DNA of 64,000 nucleotides from Candidatus Schekmanbacteria bacterium (lineage in GTDB: Bacteria; Schekmanbacteria; GWA2-38-11; J061), in the NCBI GenBank assembly GCA_016219965.1, contig JACRJM010000003.1, forward strand, positions 380,299 through 444,298, given 5' to 3'. Made by a program: the position numbers and the translations under genes. Below the pieces are notes generated by a model that searched no databases, was not told the DNA's origin, and worked only from the letters and a program-made list of their open reading frames with translations. Of this stretch, positions 16,610 to 25,369 are shown piece after piece (the stretch's first letter is position 1; the number at the start of each line of letters is the position of its first letter).

Positions 16610-19414
16610 ATGGAGAAAAGAACGGAAATACCTGTATTTGGAATGACCTGCAACCACTGCGTGCGCGCCGTAACAAAAGCGCTTAAGAAGCTCGACGGTG
16701 TCGGAGAATTAGAGGTATCCCTTGAAAAACAGCTTGCAACTGTGTCCTTTGACGACACTAAAGTCAGCGAAGGCACCTTAAAAGATGCCATAGTAAAAGA
16801 GGGGTATTTTTTAGATGCAGACAAGGCTGCTCTTGCGGCAGCTGCGGAGGCTTCTCCTGCACCTATAGAAGCAGAAAAACCTGCTTTAAAAACTATAACG
16901 TCGAACTTCAAAATAACCGGCATGTCATGTGTAAACTGTGCAAGGACAATTGAAAAGGGACTTTCCAAAGTTGAAGAGATAAAAGAAGCGGTAGTTAATT
17001 TTCCCATGGAATCTCTTAAGGTCGAGCATCTTGAAGCTTTAACATCTCAAGCAATTGCTTTAAAGGTTAAAGACCTGGGCTACGGAGCTATCCAGGCTGA
17101 TGGAAACGGAGCAGGGAAGCTCAGCTTCACCATAGAAGGAATGAGCTGTGTTAACTGCTCAAAGACCATAGAAAAAGTTTTAGGGAAAGCAGAGGGGATA
17201 AAAAGCGTATCTGTAAATTTTTCAATCGAGCAGGGGACAGTGGAATATGACAACTCCATAATCACTGCCGAAGGGATTTATGAGCTTGTAAAACAGGCAG
17301 GCTACAAGGCAGTCCCAAGGGAAGATGATGGAGATAAAGAAAAGATCGCCCACAAGGAAAAAAGATCCTTTCTCCTTACTGTCTTCTTAACCATTCCCAT
17401 AGCCCTGCTGGTACATCTTCCCCAGTTCGGAGTAAATTTTCATCCTTTTGGAACATATCAGGACTATGCTGTTTTCGGGCTTGCAACCATTATCCAGATA
17501 ATCGGAGGCTTTCCATTTTACAGGGGCGCTTATTATTCGCTTAAAAACAAATCAACAAACATGGATGTCCTCGTATCTCTGGGAATTACAGCCGCATATT
17601 TTTACAGCACATTCATGCTCTTTTTCGGAAGCAGCATGGAAGGCATGGCGGCGTCTTCCGGAGCAGGCATTGACACTTCAGCCCTGAATGCAAATGACTC
17701 GATGGATATGAGCTCATTAAACATGGAAGGTGTTCCGCAGGCAGCCGGGCATATGATGCATCACCTGATGTTTGAAGTTGCTCCGGAGCTTTTAAGCTTT
17801 ATTTTGCTTGGCAAACTGATGGAAGCACGCGCCAAAGGTAAAGCAGGACAGGCGCTCAAAAAACTCCTTGAACTCCAGGCTGACAAGGCAAGGCTCATCG
17901 TTGACGGAGTTGAAAAGGAAGTGCCGGCATCACAGATTTCAGTGGGCGATATCGTGCTGGTAAAGCCCGGAGAGAAAATACCTGTAGATGGAGAAATAAT
18001 AGAAGGAAGCGCAAGCATTGACGAAGCTATGATATCCGGAGAATCCATTCCGGTTGAAAAGAAGCCGGGCGACAGTGTGACAGGCGCAACTATAAACAAG
18101 TCAGGTCTTTTAAAAATAAGGACCATGCGGATAGGAAAAGACACTGTGCTCTCTCAGATCATAAAGATGGTGCAGGAAGCGCAGGCTGACAAAGCACCAA
18201 TACAGCGTTTTGCCGACACTGTTTCCAATTATTTTGTTCCCGCAGTTGTTTCGATCGCCCTTATAAGTTTTGCAGTATGGTTTTTCATGATAGGGGAGAC
18301 ATTCCTTTTTGCATTTACAATAATGATATCAGTCCTCGTTATAGCCTGTCCATGCGCACTTGGCCTTGCAACTCCCACTGCCATAATGGTTGGGAGCGGC
18401 ATAGGATTGAACAGGGGAATCCTGTTTAAGAAAGCGAGCGTACTAGAAAACATATCAAGACTCAATATTGTGCTCTTTGATAAAACCGGGACAATCACAA
18501 AAGGCGAGCCCAAAGTTGTTGGTACTTCGTTTGCACCGGGTATCACGGACAACGAAGCATTAATGATAGCAGCAAGCGCTGAAGCGTCATCCACTCATCC
18601 TCTTGCTGAGGCTGTTGTAGATTACGCAAAAGAAAAAGGGATTACCCTCTCCGCTACAGACAACTTCCATGAAGAGAGCGGCATGGGGATAACATGCACA
18701 ATTTCAGGAAGCCGGGTTATTGTCGGAAAAAGAGCCCTCCTTGAGAAAAATGGAACTGATATGTCGGGAATCAAAAGCGCAGCGGAACGGCTTGAATCAG
18801 AAGGCAACACGCTGGTCTTTGCGGCAAAGGATGGAAAGGCAATAGGCGTATTCGGGATTGCTGACGTAATAAAAGACAATGCGCCTCAGGCAATAAAGAG
18901 GCTTCATGCTCTGGGAATAAAAACATGCATGATTTCCGGAGACAATAAAAAAATTGCCTCGATTGTAGCAGGAAAAGTAGGGATAGACACATTTGAGGCT
19001 GAAGTCCTGCCTCAGGATAAAATAAATGCCGTAAGAAAATATCAGGATCAGGGGCTCAAGGTTGGAATGGTAGGGGACGGCATCAATGATGCACCTGCCC
19101 TTGCACAGGCAAACATAGGGATAGCCATTGGCTCGGGTACTGATGTGGCAAAAGAAACAGGTGATGTCGTTCTTGTTAAAAACGACCTGCTAGATGTGGA
19201 CCGCGCAATACAGCTTGGAAGAAAAACACTCACCAAGATAAAACAGAATTTTTTCTGGGCACTTTTTTATAATGCAATAGGAATACCTATAGCTGCCGGG
19301 GTGTTTTATCCGTTTACTCTGCCGCCCCAGTGGTGTGCGCTTGCAATGGCATTCTCATCGGTATCGGTGGTGAGCAATTCGCTGCTACTACTAAGGTTTT
19401 CTAAGAAGTTATAA
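16610..19414 (+). CDS. copA: Cu(I)-exporting P1B-type ATPase
   Basis: 934 residues, longer than usual because of three N-terminal HMA domains with CxxC at 14-17, 107-110 and 180-183. The core is complete: phosphatase loop GES at 478-480, transmembrane CPC (580-582), phosphorylated Asp in DKTGT (624-628) and hinge GDGINDAP (822-829). Between two early membrane helices (about 340-390) is an extra Met- and His-rich loop (MDMSSLNM, GHMMHHLMFE) that could receive or release copper on the outer face. It pumps Cu(I) from the cytoplasm. Last gene of the csoR operon; its stop is 5 bp from the convergent gspN stop. Confidence 0.96.
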   Translation: MEKRTEIPVFGMTCNHCVRAVTKALKKLDGVGELEVSLEKQLATVSFDDTKVSEGTLKDAIVKEGYFLDADKAALAAAAEASPAPIEAEKPALKTITSNFKITGMSCVNCARTIEKGLSKVEEIKEAVVNFPMESLKVEHLEALTSQAIALKVKDLGYGAIQADGNGAGKLSFTIEGMSCVNCSKTIEKVLGKAEGIKSVSVNFSIEQGTVEYDNSIITAEGIYELVKQAGYKAVPREDDGDKEKIAHKEKRSFLLTVFLTIPIALLVHLPQFGVNFHPFGTYQDYAVFGLATIIQIIGGFPFYRGAYYSLKNKSTNMDVLVSLGITAAYFYSTFMLFFGSSMEGMAASSGAGIDTSALNANDSMDMSSLNMEGVPQAAGHMMHHLMFEVAPELLSFILLGKLMEARAKGKAGQALKKLLELQADKARLIVDGVEKEVPASQISVGDIVLVKPGEKIPVDGEIIEGSASIDEAMISGESIPVEKKPGDSVTGATINKSGLLKIRTMRIGKDTVLSQIIKMVQEAQADKAPIQRFADTVSNYFVPAVVSIALISFAVWFFMIGETFLFAFTIMISVLVIACPCALGLATPTAIMVGSGIGLNRGILFKKASVLENISRLNIVLFDKTGTITKGEPKVVGTSFAPGITDNEALMIAASAEASSTHPLAEAVVDYAKEKGITLSATDNFHEESGMGITCTISGSRVIVGKRALLEKNGTDMSGIKSAAERLESEGNTLVFAAKDGKAIGVFGIADVIKDNAPQAIKRLHALGIKTCMISGDNKKIASIVAGKVGIDTFEAEVLPQDKINAVRKYQDQGLKVGMVGDGINDAPALAQANIGIAIGSGTDVAKETGDVVLVKNDLLDVDRAIQLGRKTLTKIKQNFFWALFYNAIGIPIAAGVFYPFTLPPQWCALAMAFSSVSVVSNSLLLLRFSKKL

Positions 19415-19419
19415 TCCGG

Positions 19420-20313
19420 TCAGGACTTTTCGCCGCTAAGGGTTATTCCTTCGACTTTGATGCTTAGATTCGAAATAGGTCCGCTCAATTCTACAGGGAC
19501 ATTTTTCTTCCCCTTGATTCCCATTAAAGATATGGCTTTTCCTACTTCATGAGAGGTATCGTATTCACCAAAGAGTTTCATCTTGATATTTGTTTTATCC
19601 AGCGACTCTCCTACCTTAAATGTTCCGCCGCCGTTTATTTTTACTCCGCTTCCCTCAATAATAAAATTCTTCACATTGCCTCTGCCTCTTGTAGCTTCAA
19701 AAACAAAGCCTGCTTTATCAAGCTTGAGACTTTTTAGAAAAGGTGAAATATTTTCCAGCTGTCCACCGGCAATCTCAATCTGGCCGTTACCGGAAACCGT
19801 TCTTGCGCTGTCCTTCTGCATGACAATGTTAAAGTTGAACTTTGCAGGCCCCTTAAGCCTCATCTTCTTTTTATCGTTTCCGGACAGCAGCTTGCTGATT
19901 TCAACTTCTTTAGAGGTGTCAACTTTTAAACTTATGCGGTCTGTATCCAGGCGGATACTTCCATCCAGCTTGCCTTCAAAACCATCTGCACTGAAGTTAA
20001 CCTCTTTTTTAAGGAAAAATATAGAGGATAAAGGAAGCGTAATTTTAAGCTTCTCAAGCTGATATGGTTTAGAATCAACCGCCGTATTTTGTATCTCTAC
20101 TTCGGAGAAACTTACTCCAATCGGAAAAGTATAACCTGATTTCTGTTTTGTAATTTTATACTGGTAATCGGCCTCTATACCAGAAATAGCATTATCTACA
20201 ACCTTGTCAAAAGGAAACTTGATAAGCAGAAAAACAATAAAGCAGCTTATCCCGTAGAGAGTGTAAAGAAATACTCTCAAAAAATTCTTCTTTATGTCAC
20301 TTAGTATATTCAT
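19420..20313 (-). CDS. gspN: Type II secretion system protein GspN-like
   Basis: 297 residues: one N-terminal membrane helix (about 12-33), then a periplasmic beta-rich region with an AsmA-like flavour. The order LIKFPFDKVVDNAIS, the GYTFPIGVSFSEVEI strand and a C-terminal ELSGPISNLSIKVEGI fit the GspN family found with type II secretion genes in delta-like bacteria. No other gsp gene is near, so it is an orphan here. GGAAG precedes the ATG. It could instead be a general AsmA-like lipid or envelope protein. Confidence 0.65.
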   Translation of the reverse strand: MNILSDIKKNFLRVFLYTLYGISCFIVFLLIKFPFDKVVDNAISGIEADYQYKITKQKSGYTFPIGVSFSEVEIQNTAVDSKPYQLEKLKITLPLSSIFFLKKEVNFSADGFEGKLDGSIRLDTDRISLKVDTSKEVEISKLLSGNDKKKMRLKGPAKFNFNIVMQKDSARTVSGNGQIEIAGGQLENISPFLKSLKLDKAGFVFEATRGRGNVKNFIIEGSGVKINGGGTFKVGESLDKTNIKMKLFGEYDTSHEVGKAISLMGIKGKKNVPVELSGPISNLSIKVEGITLSGEKS

Positions 20314-20376
20314 ATAATTCTTCCATAACTTTCATTGATTTATAAGAAGTGAAGCTTATATTTGCAACAATTATCT

Positions 20377-22314
20377 TTATCTCTCCTTTTCAATCTGTTT
20401 TATGAGCGCTATTGCATTTTTATTCCCGGGATCAATGGCTATTGCTTTTTTGAGTTCAGCAGCAGCCTTTTCTTTCTCACCGGTACTGATATAGACTAAC
20501 CCAAGATTGATATATGCCGGCACATAAGATGGATTTATCTTAAGGGCTAAATTAAACTCCCTTAAAGCCTGAGCTGTATCTCCTTTTTTCTGATAAATGG
20601 TACCAAGATTATTGTGAGCTTCAACATCATCAGGATCAGTTTTTATAACCGCTCTTGTTTCGTCCATTGCTTCATCCAGTCTTCCAAGACCAATATAAAC
20701 TGCCCCCAAATTACTTTTTGCACTTAACAGACCGGGATTAATCCTAAGTGCTGCCTTGTAATTTTTCTCAGCATTCTCATAATCTCCGTCCATATGATAA
20801 AGAAGTCCTTTTAGATAAAGGGCATAGGAATCACTCCCATCCTGGGAAAGAAGCATATCGAGTATTTCAAGTGACTTTTTCTTTTCTCCTGTCATCATGT
20901 AGCTTTCTGCCAGATTAAGATAAATTTTCATGTAACCAGGCTCAAATTTTAGAGCACTCTGATACTGCTCAATCGCTTTCGCATAAAAACCACTTTTTTG
21001 ATAAACACTCCCAATACCATAAAGCGCTTTAACGGAGGGATGATTTATAGGCGATTTTTTGAGGGCATTGGTCCACAAACTTATTGGATTTTCCCATGAC
21101 AATGTAGCTTTTTTAGCAAGCGCACTATAAAGAAAGAGAATCATTGCAATAATTAAAATAAAACTTCTTTTGATTTTCTGCCTTTTATTGATGCTGCAGA
21201 AACCGGCAGATGAGGAAAGAAGTAAGGCAAACCCCATCACCGGCAGATATAGCCATCTCTCGGCCAAAACATCCTGTACCGGAAACACCAATGTTGGAAG
21301 CTGTGTTAACAATATCCACAATAAAGAAAAGAAAATAATTGGGGCTCTTCTTCTTGCAAAAAATCCAAACAAAATGACAAGCACTATCACTGCCGCAGAG
21401 CCTATGACTCTTAGATTAAAAAAAGAATCTGCAAAGGGTAAATAGTGGTCAACAGTCAAATTAAAAGGAAGAAAAAGAAGCTTCATCCCATAAACAAAAG
21501 AGCAGACCTGCGTTAATAACTGCACATGAATCGGTCTGGAAAAATCTTGGTTCCCTGCGGTTCCAAAAATAAAAATCCTCAAAAAGAAAATAATGACTGC
21601 TGCGATCCAATAGGCAAAATGGAAGGGGAAATATCTTTTTTTTATCCAATCTCTGAAGCCGTATTTTACCTCGTCCCTGCATCCGTTGGGATTTATAGAT
21701 TCATTTATATATTCAATGGCAAGGAGAATTAGCGGGAGTGTAATTCCGTTTTCCTTGCTAAAACAGGACATAATAAAAAAAATGAGAGAAAACATTCTGA
21801 ATGAAAAATCCGAACGACCTTTTGGTTTATTGTCAGCTTTCAGAAAAAAGAGAAGAGCCAGAAGGTAGAAAAAAGCGCAAAGCAATCCGGACCGGCTTGA
21901 AATATAAGTTACAGACTCAACATTAACCGGATGAGAAACAAAAAGGCTTGAGGCAAGCAGTGCAGTCAACACACATTCAGGATCTTTAGCAGGACCTTTA
22001 GTCAGGCGCTTGACCAGGAAAAAAAGAATTATCCCATTCAGCAAGTGCAATGCAATGTTAACAATATGATACCCGTAAGTGTTAAGTTTTCCAAAATAGT
22101 AATTTACGGCAAATGAATAATTAAGCAGGGCCCTCTGGGGGTTTGATGAAACTATGGACGTGAAATCAGAAATATTTTTTATTTTATAGTTATTCTGAAT
22201 GACATCTGCATCATCATAATTAAATGGAAAATGCAATGTCCCGCTGTAAATAAAAAATACAATGAGTACGGGAGCAAGAATTAAAAGAAGGGTTTGCCGT
22301 TTTTCTTTATTCAT
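20377..22314 (-). CDS. TMTC-like membrane protein with TPR repeats
   Basis: 645 residues from ATG 22314. A TTG 7 codons upstream would lie in the U-tract of the preceding terminator, so the ATG is preferred, although no strong ribosome site is seen. Residues 1-400 contain about ten membrane helices, including HPVNVESVTYISSRSGLLCAF, the signature of TMTC-like GT-C proteins. Residues 410-640 are about seven TPRs (AHNNLGTIYQKKGDTAQALREF). In eukaryotes this architecture transfers mannose to proteins; in bacteria the donor and target are unknown. The acidic residues of the first loop (NYDDADVI) are present. Confidence 0.78.
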   Translation of the reverse strand: MNKEKRQTLLLILAPVLIVFFIYSGTLHFPFNYDDADVIQNNYKIKNISDFTSIVSSNPQRALLNYSFAVNYYFGKLNTYGYHIVNIALHLLNGIILFFLVKRLTKGPAKDPECVLTALLASSLFVSHPVNVESVTYISSRSGLLCAFFYLLALLFFLKADNKPKGRSDFSFRMFSLIFFIMSCFSKENGITLPLILLAIEYINESINPNGCRDEVKYGFRDWIKKRYFPFHFAYWIAAVIIFFLRIFIFGTAGNQDFSRPIHVQLLTQVCSFVYGMKLLFLPFNLTVDHYLPFADSFFNLRVIGSAAVIVLVILFGFFARRRAPIIFFSLLWILLTQLPTLVFPVQDVLAERWLYLPVMGFALLLSSSAGFCSINKRQKIKRSFILIIAMILFLYSALAKKATLSWENPISLWTNALKKSPINHPSVKALYGIGSVYQKSGFYAKAIEQYQSALKFEPGYMKIYLNLAESYMMTGEKKKSLEILDMLLSQDGSDSYALYLKGLLYHMDGDYENAEKNYKAALRINPGLLSAKSNLGAVYIGLGRLDEAMDETRAVIKTDPDDVEAHNNLGTIYQKKGDTAQALREFNLALKINPSYVPAYINLGLVYISTGEKEKAAAELKKAIAIDPGNKNAIALIKQIEKER

Positions 22315-22333
22315 TACGACTAAAAGATACTCC

Positions 22334-22393
22334 AAAAAAAATTCAGGATAAATGAAAACTCATACTTTGTACTTTATTCTCATTTATCCTGAA
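22334..22393 (-). terminator. Strong intrinsic terminator
   Basis: A perfect 14-bp stem (TTCAGGATAAATGA with its complement) closes a 24-nt loop and is followed on the minus strand by TTTTTTTTGG. It ends the 115-residue protein gene and separates it from the TMTC-like gene. Confidence 0.85.
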
Positions 22394-22450
22394 CTATATT
22401 CTAACTGCTAACCGTTGTAACTTTAATCGTACCATTGAAGCTGTTCATAT

Positions 22451-22798
22451 TCACTTGTCGTCGGGACCCACAAAATCAAGATACTCGCTTCCAAGGAAAA
22501 CGTCAGGTGCTACATACCAGTCTCCTGTTACTGACTGTTTTGCTATCCTGGATGCACTGCTTGTGGCTTCACCTGCTGTAAATCCGAGAACCAGACCGCT
22601 TGTTACAGACCCAAGAGTAGCATAGACAAGCTTAAGCGGCGAATAGATTACAGATGACACTACGCTGGCAGTGACTAGTCCTGTCTTCCCCCATGGACCA
22701 AAATCTGAGAAGGTCTTAGCCTCTGCAGAAATGCCGGTTCCCAAAGCCAATAGAGTAAAAAGAGTTCCAACAGAAATAAGTTTTTTGTTTTTTTTCAT
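22451..22798 (-). CDS. Small exported protein of unknown function
   Basis: 115 residues with a clear signal peptide (cleavage near AEA, residue 27). A Gly/Ala/Ser/Val-rich central stretch (about 44-80, LGSVTSGLVLGFTAGEATSSASR) could form a membrane-embedded or glycine-zipper-like hairpin. The acidic end has GDWYVAPDVFLGSEYLDFVGPDDK. I do not recognise a named family. It has its own consensus promoter, strong ribosome site (GGAGG) and terminator, so it is probably well expressed as a single gene. Confidence 0.7.
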   Translation of the reverse strand: MKKNKKLISVGTLFTLLALGTGISAEAKTFSDFGPWGKTGLVTASVVSSVIYSPLKLVYATLGSVTSGLVLGFTAGEATSSASRIAKQSVTGDWYVAPDVFLGSEYLDFVGPDDK

Positions 22799-22866
22799 AT
22801 GTCATGCCTCCTTCTCAACAATTTCCAAGTTTTTTTACTTCTCTTCCTACATAGTCTTATATAAAA

Positions 22867-22895
22867 ATTATAACCTCTAAAAAGCGTGACGTCAA
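22867..22895 (-). promoter_or_regulatory. Consensus sigma-70 promoter
   Basis: On the minus strand TTGACG (22890-22895), 17 nt, TATAAT (22867-22872), about 70 bp upstream of the 115-residue gene. It matches consensus in 11 of 12 bases. Confidence 0.8.
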
Positions 22896-23024
22896 TTATT
22901 CCGGATCAAATTGAAATCTTTCACAGATATTTTGTTCTGTATTTCTCTTAACTTCAAAAAAATGATTTTGAGTATTTTTGATTTCAGAATAAAATCATAA
23001 AAAAATTTTTTCCTTAAAGGCAAA

Positions 23025-23801
23025 GTGAAGATATCCATACTTGCAAGCGGAAGCAGCGGAAACTGTATTTATATAGAAAATGGGGAAAGCTCAATTCTCG
23101 TTGATGCAGGGTTAAGCGGCAAAGAAACCGAAAAAAGGTTGTGCTCAATAGGCAGAAATATTAAAGACATCTCTGCCATAATCATAACCCACGACCATCA
23201 GGATCATGTAAAAGGAGCGGGTATAATAAGCCGCAGATTTCGCATACCTGTGATGATTGACGAGTCGGCTTATAATGCAGCCAGAGAAACAATCGGCGAT
23301 ATAGAGGATATAGCCTTTTTCGAGGCAGGTTCTACCATAGCTCTAGGGGGACTTAAAATAACCACAATCCCATCGCCCCATGATGCCGCAAGCCACGTTT
23401 GCCTTTTCATAGAAAATGGAGAAAGCTGTCTTGGCATATTTACCGACATAGGGTTTGTCACTGAAAAAATAGAAAGCATTTTTTCTTCGCTTGATGCAGC
23501 CGTGCTTGAATTCAACCACGACACAGATATGCTCGAAAATGGTCCATACCCTCCGCATCTGAAAAAAAGGATCCGCGGTGATCTGGGTCATCTTTCAAAT
23601 CTTCAGGCGACAAATCTTGTACTTAACAAAATGAGCGACCGCTTACACACTCTTTTTCTGGCACATCTGAGCGAACACAACAATACACCTTCAATTGCGC
23701 AAAAAACTCTCAAATATGAAGCCCGGAGCCACTGCCGTTTCAGCAAAGTAAACCTCGTGATGACATCGCGCTTTATCCCCACACCTTTGACAGATGTTTA
23801 G
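23025..23801 (+). CDS. MBL-fold hydrolase, YycJ/WalJ-like
   Basis: 258 residues, GTG start with AAAGG 4 nt upstream. The N-terminus MKISILASGSSGNCIYIE and the metal site THDHQDH (about 52-58) are typical of the YycJ family, double-strand-specific 5'-3' exonuclease-like MBL enzymes linked in some bacteria to mismatch repair or wall control. Further ligands: SPHDA, FTDIG and LGHLSN. Cytoplasmic. Confidence 0.85.
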   Translation: MKISILASGSSGNCIYIENGESSILVDAGLSGKETEKRLCSIGRNIKDISAIIITHDHQDHVKGAGIISRRFRIPVMIDESAYNAARETIGDIEDIAFFEAGSTIALGGLKITTIPSPHDAASHVCLFIENGESCLGIFTDIGFVTEKIESIFSSLDAAVLEFNHDTDMLENGPYPPHLKKRIRGDLGHLSNLQATNLVLNKMSDRLHTLFLAHLSEHNNTPSIAQKTLKYEARSHCRFSKVNLVMTSRFIPTPLTDV

Positions 23802-23910
23802 GGTTGTCATCTAATCCCTCAATTTTCAGAAACAAAGGAGAATAATTTTTTTCGCAATTAAATGAATTTTTATATTGAAGAATTATAAGCGTTATATATA
23901 TATCTACCCC

Positions 23911-24264
23911 ATGCAATACACAAAACAATCTGAGAGATATGCCGGAACTGTTCTTAGAACAGTCATTCTTCTTTGCCTATTCCTGTTTATTTTGGCTTGT
24001 GACAGACCGCCTGAAGACAGAATATTCAAAGATTTTAATTCCATAGTGAAAATCCACCCTGTAACCAATCAACCCCGGCCTGAATGGGAAGTTAGCAAAT
24101 CCGCCGGTTATAATCTCATCAGAATATACAGTGAAAAAAGCAGAACAGTAGTTGAGCTTGAGCTTAAAAAGCCCTATTACGGGAAAAAACAGATCAATAT
24201 GTACTATAGTAAGTCCCCTGACGGAAAATGGGAATGGATGGGTTGGAGTTTTGTATCAAAATAA
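23911..24264 (+). CDS. Putative small lipoprotein
   Basis: 117 residues from ATG 23911; a TTG 12 codons upstream keeps the frame, and neither start has a clear ribosome site. Hydrophobic stretch ending FILAC is a lipobox. The mature part is a single small beta-rich domain (KIHPVTNQPRPEWEV to WEWMGWSFVSK) with no family I recognise. Confidence 0.55.
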   Translation: MQYTKQSERYAGTVLRTVILLCLFLFILACDRPPEDRIFKDFNSIVKIHPVTNQPRPEWEVSKSAGYNLIRIYSEKSRTVVELELKKPYYGKKQINMYYSKSPDGKWEWMGWSFVSK

Positions 24265-24315
24265 CTAAAAGAGAAATCAAGGCTCCTGGTCGTCTTAATA
24301 GATGGAGACTGTTTC

Positions 24316-24588
24316 ATGGGATTACATTTTCACGATTCAGATGCCAATATTGAATGCACGCGATGCGGCAACACCCTGATAATAAGAGATGGCAAGGGGA
24401 GGGATTCATCTCTGTACTGTTTCAGGTGCGGCTACAGGCTTTATTATTACACCTTAGTCAGGGAAATGGAAAAAAGAGGGATAAAGATCCTTACATGTAT
24501 TAAATGCAACATAGATTTTGTCGCAACCGATGTCTCGGCTTACTATTGTCCTGCTTGTGAAAAAGAAGCCAAGAGTGCTCAAAAATAA
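24316..24588 (+). CDS. Double zinc-ribbon protein
   Basis: 90 residues with four CxxC pairs (CTRC, CFRC, CIKC, CPAC), enough for two zinc ribbons, joined by a short helix. GGAG lies 8 nt before the ATG. No signal peptide. It could bind nucleic acid or protein, but nothing narrows it further. Located directly upstream of polysaccharide genes. Confidence 0.7.
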   Translation: MGLHFHDSDANIECTRCGNTLIIRDGKGRDSSLYCFRCGYRLYYYTLVREMEKRGIKILTCIKCNIDFVATDVSAYYCPACEKEAKSAQK

Positions 24589-24621
24589 ACATTCTCTGCT
24601 CCTGTGCCTATCCGAAAAAAC

Positions 24622-25365
24622 ATGGATAAAATAAATATCTGCGGGCTTGATTTTTCAAACATTACATTCAAAGATGCAGTTTCTTTTGCATCAAAGCTCA
24701 CGAAAACGGGAAAGAAAGAAGTCATATTCCCTGCAAATGTTGAATCAATAATGCTTGCCAGAAATGATATTTATCTGCAGAAAATATACAATGAAGCTTC
24801 AATCCTCCTCCCTGACGGTATGCCTGTAGTATGGGCTTCACATTTTCTTGGCACACCTTTGAAAGAAAAGATCTCAGGACCTGATTTCCTTCCACGCTAC
24901 CTTGAAAGCATATCAGCCGGAGAGTACAGCGTGTTCATCCTGGGAGGAGAAAAAGGTGTTGCAGAGCGCACCGCATCAAACCTGTCCGGAACGATAAAGG
25001 GGCTCAAAATAGCGGGAACCATGCACGGTTATTTTAACAAATCAGGAGATGAAAATTTTTTTGTAATTGAAAGGATTAATTCCTCAGGCGCTTCGGTCCT
25101 GATAGTCGCAATGGGAACGCCGTTGCAGGAAAAATGGATTTATGAGAATATTGAACACCTGACTGTAAGGATTGCCATCGGTGTTGGAGCTGCCATAGAT
25201 TTTCTTTCCGGAAATAAAAGCAGGGCTCCGGAATGGATGTGTAGCAGCGGACTTGAATGGGTTTTCAGGCTGTTCCAGGAACCGGCAAGATTATGGAAGA
25301 GATATCTTGTAAGAGATATTCAGTTTCCTTTTCTGGTTCTGAAAAATAGATATAGAAAGGATTGA
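24622..25365 (+). CDS. WecG/TagA/CpsF-family glycosyltransferase
   Basis: 247 residues from ATG 24622 (a GTG six codons upstream is possible). It contains the family core: NVESIMLARND, LLPDGMPVVWASHFLG, FILGGEKGVAERTA, VAMGTPLQEKWI and GVGAAIDFLSGNKSRAPEWM. These GT26 enzymes add N-acetylmannosamine or similar sugars to an undecaprenyl-linked primer. The stop overlaps the leader of the next gene, a sugar-phosphate transferase, so the two act in the same pathway. Confidence 0.9.
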   Translation: MDKINICGLDFSNITFKDAVSFASKLTKTGKKEVIFPANVESIMLARNDIYLQKIYNEASILLPDGMPVVWASHFLGTPLKEKISGPDFLPRYLESISAGEYSVFILGGEKGVAERTASNLSGTIKGLKIAGTMHGYFNKSGDENFFVIERINSSGASVLIVAMGTPLQEKWIYENIEHLTVRIAIGVGAAIDFLSGNKSRAPEWMCSSGLEWVFRLFQEPARLWKRYLVRDIQFPFLVLKNRYRKD

Positions 25366-25369
25366 GCAT

